Assembly (NCBI GenBank): GCA_035507155.1
Contig: DATJOK010000024.1
Span: forward strand, 1-64,000
Direction of reading: 5' to 3'
DNA length: 64,000 bases
Source: DASZHJ01 sp035507155
Lineage (GTDB): Bacteria; Pseudomonadota; Alphaproteobacteria; ATCC43930; CGMCC-115725
Shown piece after piece: positions 1 through 8,621 of this stretch. The first letter of the stretch is position 1. Every line of letters begins with the position of its first letter. The position numbers and the translations under genes are program-made. The notes below the pieces were generated by a model. It searched no databases and had not been told where the DNA came from. It was given only the letters and a program-made list of their open reading frames with translations.

Positions 1-1
1 C

Positions 2-703
2 CCCGGCGATCTCGTGCTGACGCCGCGCGACACCTGGCACAATCACGGCAACTTGGGCGAGGAGCCGGCGGTCAATCTCTCGGTGCTCGACCTGCCGCTG
101 GTGGAGCAGCTCAACGCCCTCAGCTTCGATCACGACTACGCCGAGAAAGGCGAGCGCAAGAAGCAGCAGACCGCGCGCTTCCCCAGCGACTACTCGGCGC
201 GGGTCTATGGCGCCGGCGGCCTCCGGCCGCGCTTCGTCGACCATCGCCGCGGCGCCGGCAGCAGCTCGCCGATGTTCGTCTACCGCTACGACGCCATGCG
301 CGAGCTCCTGGAGAAGCACCGCGACTGGGACGGCAATTCGCACGAGGGCCTGGCGATCGAATACGTCGATCCCATGACCGGCGGCCCGGTGTTCAAGACC
401 ATGACCTTCTTCATGCAGATGCTGCGGCCGGGGGAGCGCACGCTGCCGGTGAAGCAGACTGCGAGCCTGCTGGTGGCGCCCTTCGAGGGCAAGGGCCACA
501 CCGTCGTCGACGGTAAGCGCTTCGACTGGGGGCCTTTCGACACGCTGGCGGTGCCAGGCGGCAGCTGGTTCGAGCACGTGAACGGCAGCGACCGGGAGCC
601 CGCCATCCTCTTCATCGCCAGCGACGAGCCGGCGCTGCAGGCCTTCGGTCTGCTGCAGCGCTCGGGCCGGCTTCAGAGCGGCGAGACGGTGCGGCTCGCA
701 TGA
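2..703 (+). CDS. cupin-domain protein, 5' partial (gentisate 1,2-dioxygenase-like)
   Basis: The reading frame is open from the first bases of the window (G-D-L-V-L-T-P before the first GTG at 14), so the true start lies outside. The residues T-P-R-D-T-W-H-N-H-G-N at the left edge are a cupin metal-binding motif. A second cupin half follows from about residue 130 (P-G-E-R-T, G-K-G-H-T-V-V-D-G, then W-F-E-H-V-N-G). The bicupin layout and length suit the gentisate/1-hydroxy-2-naphthoate dioxygenase superfamily, which are Fe(II) ring-cleaving enzymes. The exact substrate cannot be read. Its stop codon overlaps the next start (ATGA at 700-703), so the two are translationally coupled. Confidence 0.75.
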   Translation, partial: PGDLVLTPRDTWHNHGNLGEEPAVNLSVLDLPLVEQLNALSFDHDYAEKGERKKQQTARFPSDYSARVYGAGGLRPRFVDHRRGAGSSSPMFVYRYDAMRELLEKHRDWDGNSHEGLAIEYVDPMTGGPVFKTMTFFMQMLRPGERTLPVKQTASLLVAPFEGKGHTVVDGKRFDWGPFDTLAVPGGSWFEHVNGSDREPAILFIASDEPALQAFGLLQRSGRLQSGETVRLA

Positions 704-1857
704 GTGTGGATGTGGCCATGGCGCCGCGCGCAGGCGAGCGCGCGCGCAACACGCGGCTCCTGTCGCAGATTGACTGCCCCGGCGGCGGCCAGGTCTGGGT
801 CGACGGCACCACGCTCTACGTCGCGCATATGCGGCCGCCGGCGGGCACCTCGATCTACGACATCTCGGACCCGCGCCATCCGCGGCTCCTCAGCATGATC
901 GAGATGCCGCCGGGCTGGCATTCGCACAAGGTGCGGGCCCAGAACGGGCTGATGATCGTCAACCACGAGCGGCTCGGTCAGGAGAATCCCGATTTTGGCG
1001 GCGGCCTCGGCATCTACGACGTCTCGAAGCCGTCGTCGCCCCGGCTCATCACCAAGTGGAAGACCGCGGGGAGCGGCGTCCATCGCTACGATTTCGACGG
1101 CCGCTATGCCTATATCTCGCCGACGGCAGAGGGCTTCGTCGGCAACATCGTGTTGATCCTCGACCTGCAGAACCCCTCCAAGCCCGAGGAAGTCGGCCGC
1201 TGGTGGATCCCGGGCCAGCACGCGGCGGGTGGCGAGGCCTATCCCTGGGACGGCTACGTGAAGCCACGCTGCCATCATCCGCTGCGCGTCGGCGACCGGC
1301 TCTATGTCTCCTATTGGCATCACGGCTTCTTCATCCTCGACATCTCCGACATGTCGAAGCCGAAGCTGGTCTCTGGCGTCAATTCGAGCCCGGCGCATCC
1401 GCATCCGACCCACACCTGCCTGCTGATCCCGCAGCCTTTGAAGGGCCGGCGCATCATGGTGGTGGCGGACGAGGACGTGGCAAAGCTCCGGCCCTCGCCG
1501 CCAGCCTTCTCCTGGATCTACGACATATCGGACGAGCGACAGCCGATGCCGATCGCGACGTTCCAGGTGCCGGGCCTCGACACCGACGGCCGGCCACAGC
1601 CGCCGATGACCGGCTGTCATCAGCCCTCGGAGCGCTTCACCGGCACCACGCTGCCCTTCGCCTGGTTCGCCCAGGGCCTGCGCCTCGTCGACGTCAGCGA
1701 TCCTTTCGCGCCGAAGGAGGTGGGCTTCTACCAGCCGCCGCCGCCCGCCGGCTGCGACCGCGCCTCCTCCAACGACGTGACGCTCGACGGCCGCGGCATC
1801 GCCTATCTCACCGACCGCCAGCAGGGCACCTCGGTGGTCGAGATCTTTCCCTCCTGA
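700..1857 (+). CDS. LVIVD-repeat beta-propeller protein
   Basis: A 385-residue protein with repeated blades of the form I-Y-D-I-S-D-P-x-x-P, seen near residues 48-58, 104-112, 212-222, 278-286 and 325-333. These repeats define the LVIVD family, predicted beta-propellers of unknown biochemical role. There is no clear signal peptide, although some relatives are exported. The start overlaps the cupin stop by 4 bases and RidA follows after 13 bases, which places it in the same transcript. A scaffold or binding role in the same aromatic or amine catabolism is possible but unproven. Confidence 0.7.
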   Translation: MSVDVAMAPRAGERARNTRLLSQIDCPGGGQVWVDGTTLYVAHMRPPAGTSIYDISDPRHPRLLSMIEMPPGWHSHKVRAQNGLMIVNHERLGQENPDFGGGLGIYDVSKPSSPRLITKWKTAGSGVHRYDFDGRYAYISPTAEGFVGNIVLILDLQNPSKPEEVGRWWIPGQHAAGGEAYPWDGYVKPRCHHPLRVGDRLYVSYWHHGFFILDISDMSKPKLVSGVNSSPAHPHPTHTCLLIPQPLKGRRIMVVADEDVAKLRPSPPAFSWIYDISDERQPMPIATFQVPGLDTDGRPQPPMTGCHQPSERFTGTTLPFAWFAQGLRLVDVSDPFAPKEVGFYQPPPPAGCDRASSNDVTLDGRGIAYLTDRQQGTSVVEIFPS

Positions 1858-1870
1858 GATCGAGGACAGA

Positions 1871-2263
1871 GTGAGCAAGCCCGGCATCAAGGCCTATGGG
1901 CCGAAGAACCCGAACCTTCCGTTCCATCCCGCCGTGCGCGCCGGCGATTTCGTCTTCGTCTCCGGCCAGGTCGGCAAGGACGAGAAGGGCGTGATGTGCG
2001 GCGGCACCATCGAGCAGGAGACCCGCGCCACCATCGAGGCGCTGAAACGCGCGCTGGAAGCCGCCGGCTGCACCCTCGCCGACGTGGTGAAGGTGACCAC
2101 ATATCTCGAGGACGGCCGCGACTTCGGGCGCTACAACGGCGTGTTCAAGGAGTATTTCCCGGAAGGGCGTCTTGCGCGCACCACCGTCGAGGCGCGCGCG
2201 GTGATCAGCACCCGGGTGGAGATGGACTGCATCGCTTACCGACCGATCGAGGGAGACGCATAG
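1871..2263 (+). CDS. RidA family protein (reactive enamine/imine deaminase)
   Basis: A 130-residue protein of typical RidA/YjgF/UK114 length. The family signature F-V-F-V-S-G-Q-V-G lies near residues 27-35, and the C-terminal block contains the conserved Arg (A-R-T-T-V-E) and Glu (V-E-M-D-C-I-A-Y) that line the ligand pocket. RidA proteins hydrolyse reactive enamine/imine intermediates to keto acids and ammonia. The start is GTG, preceded by GAGGA at 1862-1866. The position between LVIVD and GST genes suggests clean-up of a reactive intermediate in this operon. Confidence 0.88.
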   Translation: MSKPGIKAYGPKNPNLPFHPAVRAGDFVFVSGQVGKDEKGVMCGGTIEQETRATIEALKRALEAAGCTLADVVKVTTYLEDGRDFGRYNGVFKEYFPEGRLARTTVEARAVISTRVEMDCIAYRPIEGDA

Positions 2264-2264
2264 A

Positions 2265-2861
2265 ATGCTGAAGCTGCTGGGCCGGGCGACATCCGGCAAC
2301 GTGCAGAAGGTGATCTTCCTGCTGGAGGAGCTGGGCTCGCCCTACGAGCGCGAGGATTACGGCCGCCAGTTCAACAACACCCAGACGCCGGAATACGGCA
2401 AGCTGAACCCGACGCGGAAAGTGCCGACCCTGGTCGACGGCGATGTCGCGGTCTGGGAATCCCACGCGATCCTGCGCTACCTCGCCACCAAGGCGAAGAG
2501 CCCGCTTTATCCGACCGATCCCGCGAAGCGCAGCCAGGTCGATCGCTGGATGGACTGGGGCCTCGCCTCGCTCAATCCCGTTTTCCTCGCGGGCTTCCGC
2601 GAGGCGAAGAAGGAGCCCGCCGAGCGCCGCGCCGGCGTCGGCGACGAGATATCAGCCGAGCTCAAGATCCTCGAAGGCGAGCTTTCACAGCATCCCTATG
2701 TCGCCGGCGATTCTCTGACGATCGCCGACATGGCGCTGGCGCCGCTGGTGTCGCGCTGCCTCAACTTCCCGCTGGGGCTGCCGAAATTCCCGGCGCTCGA
2801 GGCCTGGCGCGCGCGCTTGAAGGAACGGCCCGCCTTCGCCAAGGCGACGGCGGCGGGCTGA
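2265..2861 (+). CDS. glutathione S-transferase family protein
   Basis: A 198-residue protein with an N-terminal thioredoxin-like GST domain. The cis-Pro and Ser segment R-K-V-P-T-L-V-D-G followed by W-E-S-H-A-I-L-R-Y-L sits at residues 46-68. An all-helical C-terminal domain follows, with the N-capping box motif S-L-T-I-A-D-M-A-L near residue 150. It may detoxify electrophiles or catalyse glutathione-dependent isomerisation or ring opening, as several GSTs do in aromatic operons. It starts 2 bases after the ridA stop with GGGAG upstream, and the substrate is unknown. Confidence 0.88.
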   Translation: MLKLLGRATSGNVQKVIFLLEELGSPYEREDYGRQFNNTQTPEYGKLNPTRKVPTLVDGDVAVWESHAILRYLATKAKSPLYPTDPAKRSQVDRWMDWGLASLNPVFLAGFREAKKEPAERRAGVGDEISAELKILEGELSQHPYVAGDSLTIADMALAPLVSRCLNFPLGLPKFPALEAWRARLKERPAFAKATAAG

Positions 2862-2878
2862 GCGATGGGGCGAGGGCG

Positions 2879-3736
2879 ATGCCGGCGCTCGGGGTGAGGG
2901 ACGCTGCGGTGGCGGCACTGGCCCGCGGCGATCGCCCCGCCGCAGCGCCGCCCGCCCACGTCGTCGCCACCGGCATCTCGGTCGATTTCGCCGTCGGCGG
3001 CCTGCGCCAGCGCGTGCTGCACGAGATCGGCATCAGCATTCCCAAGGGCGGCTTCGTCTCGCTGATCGGACCTTCTGGCTGCGGCAAGAGCACGCTGCTG
3101 AAGGTGCTGGCCGGCCTCATCACGCCGACCTCCGGCACCGTCACCATCGGCGGCGTGGCGCCGGCGGAGGCGGCGCGCCGGCACCTGATCGGTCTCGTCT
3201 TCCAGGACGCGACGCTGCTGCCCTGGAGGACCGCGCTGGAGAACGCCGCCTTCCTGCTGGAGGTCGCCGACAAAGGGATGAGCCGGCAGGCGGCGCGGGA
3301 GCGCGCCGCCGAGATGCTGCGCCTGGTTGGTCTTGCCGACGCCGCCCACAAGCGGCCGTCGCAGCTTTCGGGCGGCATGCAGCAGCGCGTCGCCATTGCC
3401 CGCGCGCTCGCGCTCGATCCCGAGGTGCTGATGATGGATGAGCCCTTCGGCGCGCTCGATGCCATCACCCGGGAGGAGATGATCGGCTTCCTTCTCGAAA
3501 TCTGGCAGCGCACCCACAAGACCATCATCCTCGTCACCCATTCCATCGACGAGGCAGTGTTCCTGTCGCGGGAGGTCCACGTGATGGCCGCCAATCCGGC
3601 CCGCATCATCGAGAGCCTGCCGATCGATCTGCCCCAGGAGCGCAGCGAGGCGATCTACGGCGATCCCGGTTTCGTCGAGATGACGGCGGCGCTGCGCCGG
3701 CTGCTGCGCGAGGGGCATGGGGGAGCGCGGAGATGA
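2879..3736 (+). CDS. ABC transporter ATP-binding protein (SsuB/TauB-like)
   Basis: A 285-residue ATPase. Walker A is G-P-S-G-C-G-K-S-T near residue 63, the Q-loop is V-F-Q-D, the signature is L-S-G-G-M-Q-Q-R near residue 163, Walker B is V-L-M-M-D-E-P-F-G, and the switch His is V-T-H-S-I-D-E-A. The D-E-P-F-G-A-L-D and H-S-I-D-E-A variants are typical of the nitrate/sulfonate/taurine importer branch. It acts at the cytoplasmic face with the next two gene products. The stop overlaps the permease start by 4 bases. Confidence 0.93.
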   Translation: MPALGVRDAAVAALARGDRPAAAPPAHVVATGISVDFAVGGLRQRVLHEIGISIPKGGFVSLIGPSGCGKSTLLKVLAGLITPTSGTVTIGGVAPAEAARRHLIGLVFQDATLLPWRTALENAAFLLEVADKGMSRQAARERAAEMLRLVGLADAAHKRPSQLSGGMQQRVAIARALALDPEVLMMDEPFGALDAITREEMIGFLLEIWQRTHKTIILVTHSIDEAVFLSREVHVMAANPARIIESLPIDLPQERSEAIYGDPGFVEMTAALRRLLREGHGGARR

Positions 3737-4527
3737 GCCGACTCAAGGATTCCCTCCCGGCGGTGGCGCTCGGCCTTCTCGTGCTGCTGGTGTGGGAGGC
3801 GCTGATCCGGTTTCTCCACGTCTCCGCCTTCGTCATCCCGGCGCCCTCGGCGATCATCGCCGTGCTTGTGCTGAAGCAGCATCTGCTGTTCAACGCCGCC
3901 ATCGTCACCGCGGAGGAAGTGCTGCTCGGCTTCCTGTTCTCCGCCGCGGTCGGCATCGCCGTTGCGATCGTGATCGTGCGCTTCACGGCGTTCGGCCGCG
4001 CGCTCTATCCCCTCGTCGTGCTGTTCCAAACCGTGCCCAAGGTGGCGCTGGCGCCGATCTTCATCCTTTGGTTCGGCTACGACCTGATGCCCAAGGTGTC
4101 GCTGATCGTCGTCATCGCCTTCTTCCCGGTGGCGCTCAACATGCTGGTGGGATTGCAGTCGATCGATCCGGCGCTGGTGGCGCTGATGCGCTCGGTAGGG
4201 GCGGGGCGCGGCGAGATCCTGCGCCGGGTGCAGATCCCGCACTCGCTCCCTTATCTCATCTCCGGCCTCAAGATTGCGATCACCTTCAGTGTGATCGGCG
4301 CCGTGGTCGGCGAGTTCGCTGGCGCCTCGGCGGGGCTCGGCTACATGATCCAGTTCGCCTCGACGCAGCTGGAGACGCCGCTGGTGTTCGCGGCGCTGTT
4401 CGAGGTCTCGGTGCTCGGCGTCGTCTTCTACTATGTGATCGAGGCGCTGGAGCATCGCTTCATCGCCTGGGCACCGCGCTATGACGGGGCGATCACCGGT
4501 GCCGCCTTGGCGGCGAGCCATACCTGA
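3733..4527 (+). CDS. ABC transporter permease (SsuC/TauC-like)
   Basis: A 264-residue inner-membrane protein with about six hydrophobic segments and the EAA-type loop (L-M-R-S-V-G-A-G-R-G-E-I-L-R-R-V near residue 155) that docks the ATPase. The P-A-P-S-A-I segment after the first membrane helix is typical of the SsuC/TauC group. ATGA overlap with the ATPase gene and 24 bases to the chosen start of the binding protein show a three-gene transporter. The substrate cannot be read. Confidence 0.93.
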   Translation: MSRLKDSLPAVALGLLVLLVWEALIRFLHVSAFVIPAPSAIIAVLVLKQHLLFNAAIVTAEEVLLGFLFSAAVGIAVAIVIVRFTAFGRALYPLVVLFQTVPKVALAPIFILWFGYDLMPKVSLIVVIAFFPVALNMLVGLQSIDPALVALMRSVGAGRGEILRRVQIPHSLPYLISGLKIAITFSVIGAVVGEFAGASAGLGYMIQFASTQLETPLVFAALFEVSVLGVVFYYVIEALEHRFIAWAPRYDGAITGAALAASHT

Positions 4528-4551
4528 AACCGCATGAACGAGGGGCAAAAC

Positions 4552-5583
4552 ATGAAAGGGCAGAAGCAGATCTGGGGCAGCGCGCTGGCTGGGGCCGTCC
4601 TGACACTGGGCATGGTGCTGGCGCCGGTGGCGCGGGCGGCGGACGACGTCACCGTGCAGCTCGACTGGGTGGTACGCGGTGACCACGCCATGTTCTTCGT
4701 CGCGAAAGAGAAGGGCTATTTCGCTAAGAACGGCATCAACGTGACGGCGATCCGCAAGGGCACCGGCACGCCGGATGCGCTGCGCCTGGTCGGCAACGGC
4801 AATGCGGAGTTCGGTTTCGGCGATCTGCCCACGCTGCAGGTTTCACGCTCGCAGGGCGTGCCCGTCGTGGCGATCGTCGCGGTCAACCAGAAGAGCCCGC
4901 TCGCCATGATCTCGCTGGCGAAGACGCTCAAGCTCGCCAAGGTGCAGGACCTGAAGGGCGTCAATGTCGGCATCCATCCGGCGGGCTCGACCTACATCTT
5001 CCTGAAGGCGCTCCTGGCGGCGAACGGCATGTCCGAGGCCGACATCAAGGAGAGCAGCGTGTCGCCGCCCTACGAGAACTACCTGCTGCTGGGCCGCGTC
5101 CAGGCGGTGCCGGGTTACATGGACGCCGAGGTTCCGGAGCTCGAGGCGAAGGCGGGCGGTCCGGGCTCGCTCTCGATCCTGCAGGGCGCCGATCACGGCT
5201 TCGTTGCCTACGGCTCCGGCGTCTTCACCTCGGAGAAGATGATCCAGGACAAGAAGGACCTGGTGAAGCGCTTCGTCGCCGCCTACATGGCGGCCTTTGC
5301 CGAGGTGATCGCCAATCCCAAGGAGGCGATCGACATCACCGCCAAGGCGAATCCGGAATACGCCGACAAGAAGGAGGTGCTCGCTGCCGAGCTTAAGGCG
5401 GATATCGACTCCACCTTCTTCAACGACGACACCAAGGCACACGGCATCGGCATCATCACCAAGGCGAAGTGGGACGGCACCATGGACACGCTGGTGAAGC
5501 AGGGCGCGCTCACCGACACGAGCAAGGTGGGCGCCGGCTTTGACGCCAGCTTCGTCACCGCCGCCGCGCCGATGAAGAAATAA
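4552..5583 (+). CDS. ABC transporter substrate-binding protein (NMT1/SsuA-like)
   Basis: An in-frame ATG also exists at 4534, but AGGGG at 4541-4545 sits the right distance before 4552, so that start is preferred (343 residues). The N-terminus is a Sec signal peptide ending A-P-V-A-R-A, with cleavage before A-D-D-V. The mature part begins V-T-V-Q-L-D-W and carries the NMT1/THI5-like periplasmic fold (F-F-V-A-K-E-K-G-Y-F, then G-T-G-T-P-D-A-L). Relatives bind aliphatic sulfonates, pyrimidine precursors, nitrate or aromatic acids. With the aromatic-type cupin in the operon, an aromatic or heterocyclic ligand is a reasonable guess only. Confidence 0.9.
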   Translation: MKGQKQIWGSALAGAVLTLGMVLAPVARAADDVTVQLDWVVRGDHAMFFVAKEKGYFAKNGINVTAIRKGTGTPDALRLVGNGNAEFGFGDLPTLQVSRSQGVPVVAIVAVNQKSPLAMISLAKTLKLAKVQDLKGVNVGIHPAGSTYIFLKALLAANGMSEADIKESSVSPPYENYLLLGRVQAVPGYMDAEVPELEAKAGGPGSLSILQGADHGFVAYGSGVFTSEKMIQDKKDLVKRFVAAYMAAFAEVIANPKEAIDITAKANPEYADKKEVLAAELKADIDSTFFNDDTKAHGIGIITKAKWDGTMDTLVKQGALTDTSKVGAGFDASFVTAAAPMKK

Positions 5584-5667
5584 GGTCGTCATCGTCGCGG
5601 CCGCGGCGGATGGTTGATCCGCCGCGCAGGTAGGGTACCGTGGGCGCGTAGCCGCAAGGGAGCGCCC

Positions 5668-6618
5668 ATGTCCCTCGACGCCAGTGCGCAGACCGTCCTC
5701 GATCTGGTTGAGGCCACCGGCCGGCCGCCGTTCGAAACCCTCGATGCCGCTGAGGCGCGGCGGGTCTACAAGGCTGGCCGCGTCGTGCTGCAATCGGCAC
5801 CGCAGCCGGTCGCCGCCGTCCGCGACCTGACCGCTCCCGGGCCGGGCGGGTCGATCCCGCTGCGTCTCTACCGTGCGGCGGGAGCGAGCCCCGAGGCGCG
5901 CCTGCCGCTCCTTATCTACTATCACGGCGGCGGCTGGGTGCTGGGCGATCTCGAGACCCATGACGTGGTCTGCCGCCATCTCGCCAATGCGGCAGGCTGC
6001 GCCGTTCTCGCCGTCGACTACCGCATGGGGCCGGAGCACAAGTTTCCTGCCGCGGTCGACGATGCTTTCGCCGTGCTGAACTGGGCGACAGGCGAGGCCG
6101 CAACCCTCGGCATCGATGCCAGGCGCATCGCTGTTGGAGGCGACAGCGCCGGCGGCAATCTCTCGGCGGTGGTGAGCCTGCTGGCGCGCGACCAAGGCGC
6201 CCCGAAGCTGGCGCTCCAGCTACTCATCTATCCCGCGACGGATTTCATCCGCGACGACTACGCATCCCAGCGCCGCTTCGGCGAGGGCTATCTGCTCACG
6301 ACGGCGAGCCAGGCATGGTTCCATCGGCACTATCTGCGAAGCGAGTCCGACCGCGTCGATTGGCGGGTCTCGCCGATGCGCGCGCCGAGTCTCCGCAGCG
6401 TGGCGCCCGCCTGGGTGCTGACCGCCGGTTACGATCCGCTCTGCGACGAGGGCGAGGCCTATGCGCGTCGGCTGGCCGCGGAGGGCGTGCCGGTCGCGAC
6501 CCGCCGCTTCGACGGCCAGATCCACGGCTTCGTCACCATGGGGAAGATGATCCCCGAGGCGGCGCAGGCCCTCGACGAGGCAGGCGCCGCCGTCAGGCGG
6601 GCGTTCGCCGCCGGCTGA
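5668..6618 (+). CDS. alpha/beta hydrolase, HSL-type esterase/lipase
   Basis: The start ATG at 5668 follows AAGGGA at 5656-5661. An upstream TTG extension lacks a ribosome site. The 316-residue product has the oxyanion-hole H-G-G-G-W and the nucleophile elbow G-D-S-A-G-G, both diagnostic of the hormone-sensitive-lipase (alpha/beta hydrolase-3) family. The acid (Y-D-P-L-C-D-E) and His (Q-I-H-G-F) positions complete the triad. It is probably a cytoplasmic carboxylesterase for short-chain or aryl esters. It lies 84 bases after the transporter and may be the last gene of the operon. It converges with the next gene with a single base between stop codons. Confidence 0.88.
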   Translation: MSLDASAQTVLDLVEATGRPPFETLDAAEARRVYKAGRVVLQSAPQPVAAVRDLTAPGPGGSIPLRLYRAAGASPEARLPLLIYYHGGGWVLGDLETHDVVCRHLANAAGCAVLAVDYRMGPEHKFPAAVDDAFAVLNWATGEAATLGIDARRIAVGGDSAGGNLSAVVSLLARDQGAPKLALQLLIYPATDFIRDDYASQRRFGEGYLLTTASQAWFHRHYLRSESDRVDWRVSPMRAPSLRSVAPAWVLTAGYDPLCDEGEAYARRLAAEGVPVATRRFDGQIHGFVTMGKMIPEAAQALDEAGAAVRRAFAAG

Positions 6619-6619
6619 C

Positions 6620-7480
6620 TCAGGTGTCCGCCAGCGCGGTCAAGGTCCGGTCGCGGGCGGCGATGTCGCCTTCGTCGTGCAGCGGCTGGATGCAGACATG
6701 GGTGGCGCCGGCACTGAAATGGGCGCGGAGCTTCTGCTTCACCGCCGCCGCGTCGCCCGAGAGCACCATCGCGTCGATGAAGCGGTCGGAGCCGCCATTG
6801 GCGAGATCCGCCTCGGTGAAGCCGAGGCCGAGCCAGCAGTTGCGGTAATTGTCGAGCACCATGTAGCGCGCGAGCTCCTTGCGGCCGATGGTACGCGCCT
6901 TGGCAATGTCGGTCTCGACGCAGACCTTCTGCTCGACTGCCAGCCACTTGCCCGGCCCGAGGATCTTCGCCGCCCGCGCCGTGTGCTCCGGCGTGGTATT
7001 GTAGGGGAGCGCGCCCCGCGTCCGCTCGCCGGAGAGCTTCAGCATCAGCGGGCCGAGAGCGGCGAGCGCGATCGGCCATTCCTCCGCGCCGGGCTGATCC
7101 TTGGTGATGCCGTCGAGATAGGCGCGCATCGCCGGTACCGGCTTTGCGTAGCTGTGGCCGCGGATGCCCTCCACCATGGGCACGTGGCTGACGCCGAGGC
7201 CAAGGATGAAGCGGTTGCCGTAGAGCGCGTTCAGCGAGACCATGCCGCGCCGCGCCGTGAAGGCGTCGCGCGCGTAGATGCTGGCGATCGAGCTGCCGAT
7301 CTTGAGCTTGGAGGTGTTGGCGAGCATGAAGCTCGCCAGCGACATCGACTCGAAACCACGGGATTCAGGATACCAGAGGGCGTTGTAGTTGAGCCGCTCC
7401 ACCGTCGCGAGGAAAGGCGGGATCTGCGCCCCGGCGAGCTTGTCCATGCTGTACCAGACCCCGAGCCGTCCGAGCTGCAT
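6620..7480 (-). CDS. LLM-class flavin/F420-dependent oxidoreductase
   Basis: A 286-residue luciferase-like (LLM) TIM-barrel protein starting M-Q-L-G-R-L-G-V-W. The motifs L-W-Y-P-E-S-R near residue 37, L-K-I-G-S-S-I near 60 and R-F-I-L-G-L-G-V-S-H near 90 are typical of the TIGR03620-like group often called F420-dependent. Whether this organism uses F420 or FMN cannot be decided here. The start has GGGAGAGG upstream. The 98-base gap to cyoD contains nothing else I can support. Confidence 0.8.
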   Translation of the reverse strand: MQLGRLGVWYSMDKLAGAQIPPFLATVERLNYNALWYPESRGFESMSLASFMLANTSKLKIGSSIASIYARDAFTARRGMVSLNALYGNRFILGLGVSHVPMVEGIRGHSYAKPVPAMRAYLDGITKDQPGAEEWPIALAALGPLMLKLSGERTRGALPYNTTPEHTARAAKILGPGKWLAVEQKVCVETDIAKARTIGRKELARYMVLDNYRNCWLGLGFTEADLANGGSDRFIDAMVLSGDAAAVKQKLRAHFSAGATHVCIQPLHDEGDIAARDRTLTALADT

Positions 7481-7578
7481 CGCGCCTCTCCCGTTGCCGC
7501 GTCACGCGGTCATTGCCAGGGTCCTTTATCGCGACATTCGAGCGCTCGATCAATGGGCTTGGGCGGTACCGGCGCGGT

Positions 7579-7983
7579 CTATTGCTGCATCTGCATGATC
7601 GTGGACATCGGCAGCATCATGTTCGCGTTGAGATGCCCCATGATCCAGAGCGAGCCGCCGATGATGAAGAGCACGATCAGCACGCCGAATGCCAACGCCA
7701 TCACGTTGTTGACGTTGTCGGGACCGCTGGTGATGTGGAGGAAGAAGACGAGATGGACGCCCATCTGCCCCACCGCGAGCACCACCAGCGCCACCGGGAT
7801 GCTCGGCTGCCAGACCAGGCTGGTGCGGGCGATGAAGAAGGAGACGGCGGTCAGGAGTGCCGCCAGGCCGAGGCCGACGAGGTAGCTCTTGACGCCCTCG
7901 CCGACCGTCCCGCCCGGCAGGAACTCGTCTCCCGGCGGAATGTCCGGATGCGTCGCTTCCCGATCCTGCTCGGTATGGCTCAT
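7579..7983 (-). CDS. cyoD: cytochrome o ubiquinol oxidase subunit IV
   Basis: A 134-residue protein with three hydrophobic helices. The motif V-H-L-V-F-F-L-H near residue 76 is the family signature of CyoD/CtaF-type subunit IV. It assists assembly of the heme-copper quinol oxidase in the inner membrane. The ATG at 7983 overlaps the cyoC stop (7980-7983), so subunits III and IV are coupled. Confidence 0.93.
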   Translation of the reverse strand: MSHTEQDREATHPDIPPGDEFLPGGTVGEGVKSYLVGLGLAALLTAVSFFIARTSLVWQPSIPVALVVLAVGQMGVHLVFFLHITSGPDNVNNVMALAFGVLIVLFIIGGSLWIMGHLNANMMLPMSTIMQMQQ

Positions 7984-8621
7984 GCGGCCACTCCCATGAG
8001 ATAGACTACGGTGAACAAGGCTACCCAGATGATGTCGAGGGCGTGCCAGAACAGGCTGAAGCAGAGGACGCGCCGCAGGATATCGGCGCGGAACCCCTTG
8101 GCAAAGACCTGCGCTATCATCGTCAGCAGCCAGAGCAGACCCAGGCTCACATGCAGGCCGTGGCATCCAACCAGGGTGAAGAAGGCGGAAAGGAAGGCGC
8201 TCCGCGTCGGGCCGGCGCCGCGGGCGACGAGTCCCGCGAACTCGTGCACCTCGAGCCCGATGAAGGTGGCGCCGAGCAGAAAGGTCGCCGCCATCGCGGC
8301 ATAGAACCAGACCGGGCGGCGGGCCTGGGCGCCGACGCTGGCGAGGCCGCAAGTGAAGCTCGACAGCAGCAGACAGCCGGTTTCGATGCCGGTGCTGCGC
8401 AGATCGAACAGATCCCGCCCGCTCGGTCCCCCCGCGGTGGCATGCATCAGCACCGCGTAGCTCGCGAAAAAGGCGGAGAACATCACGATGTCGCTGAGGA
8501 GGAAGATCCAGAAGCCGTAGCCGACGATGATGCGCTTGCTCAGAAGCTCGCCGGCGGTGTGTTCCACCAGCTGAACCGGCCGGGCTTCCCAGCGATCGGC
8601 GGTGGCGTCGAATCCGCTCAT
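7980..8621 (-). CDS. cyoC: cytochrome o ubiquinol oxidase subunit III
   Basis: A 213-residue, five-helix COX3-family protein starting M-S-G-F-D at 8621. The motifs G-F-W-I-F-L-L-S-D, F-F-T-L-V-G-C-H-G-L-H and F-W-H-A-L-D-I-I-W-V are conserved in CyoC. Its start overlaps the cyoB stop by 4 bases (8618-8621). It is a structural subunit of the cytochrome bo3-type proton-pumping quinol oxidase. Confidence 0.95.
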   Translation of the reverse strand: MSGFDATADRWEARPVQLVEHTAGELLSKRIIVGYGFWIFLLSDIVMFSAFFASYAVLMHATAGGPSGRDLFDLRSTGIETGCLLLSSFTCGLASVGAQARRPVWFYAAMAATFLLGATFIGLEVHEFAGLVARGAGPTRSAFLSAFFTLVGCHGLHVSLGLLWLLTMIAQVFAKGFRADILRRVLCFSLFWHALDIIWVALFTVVYLMGVAA

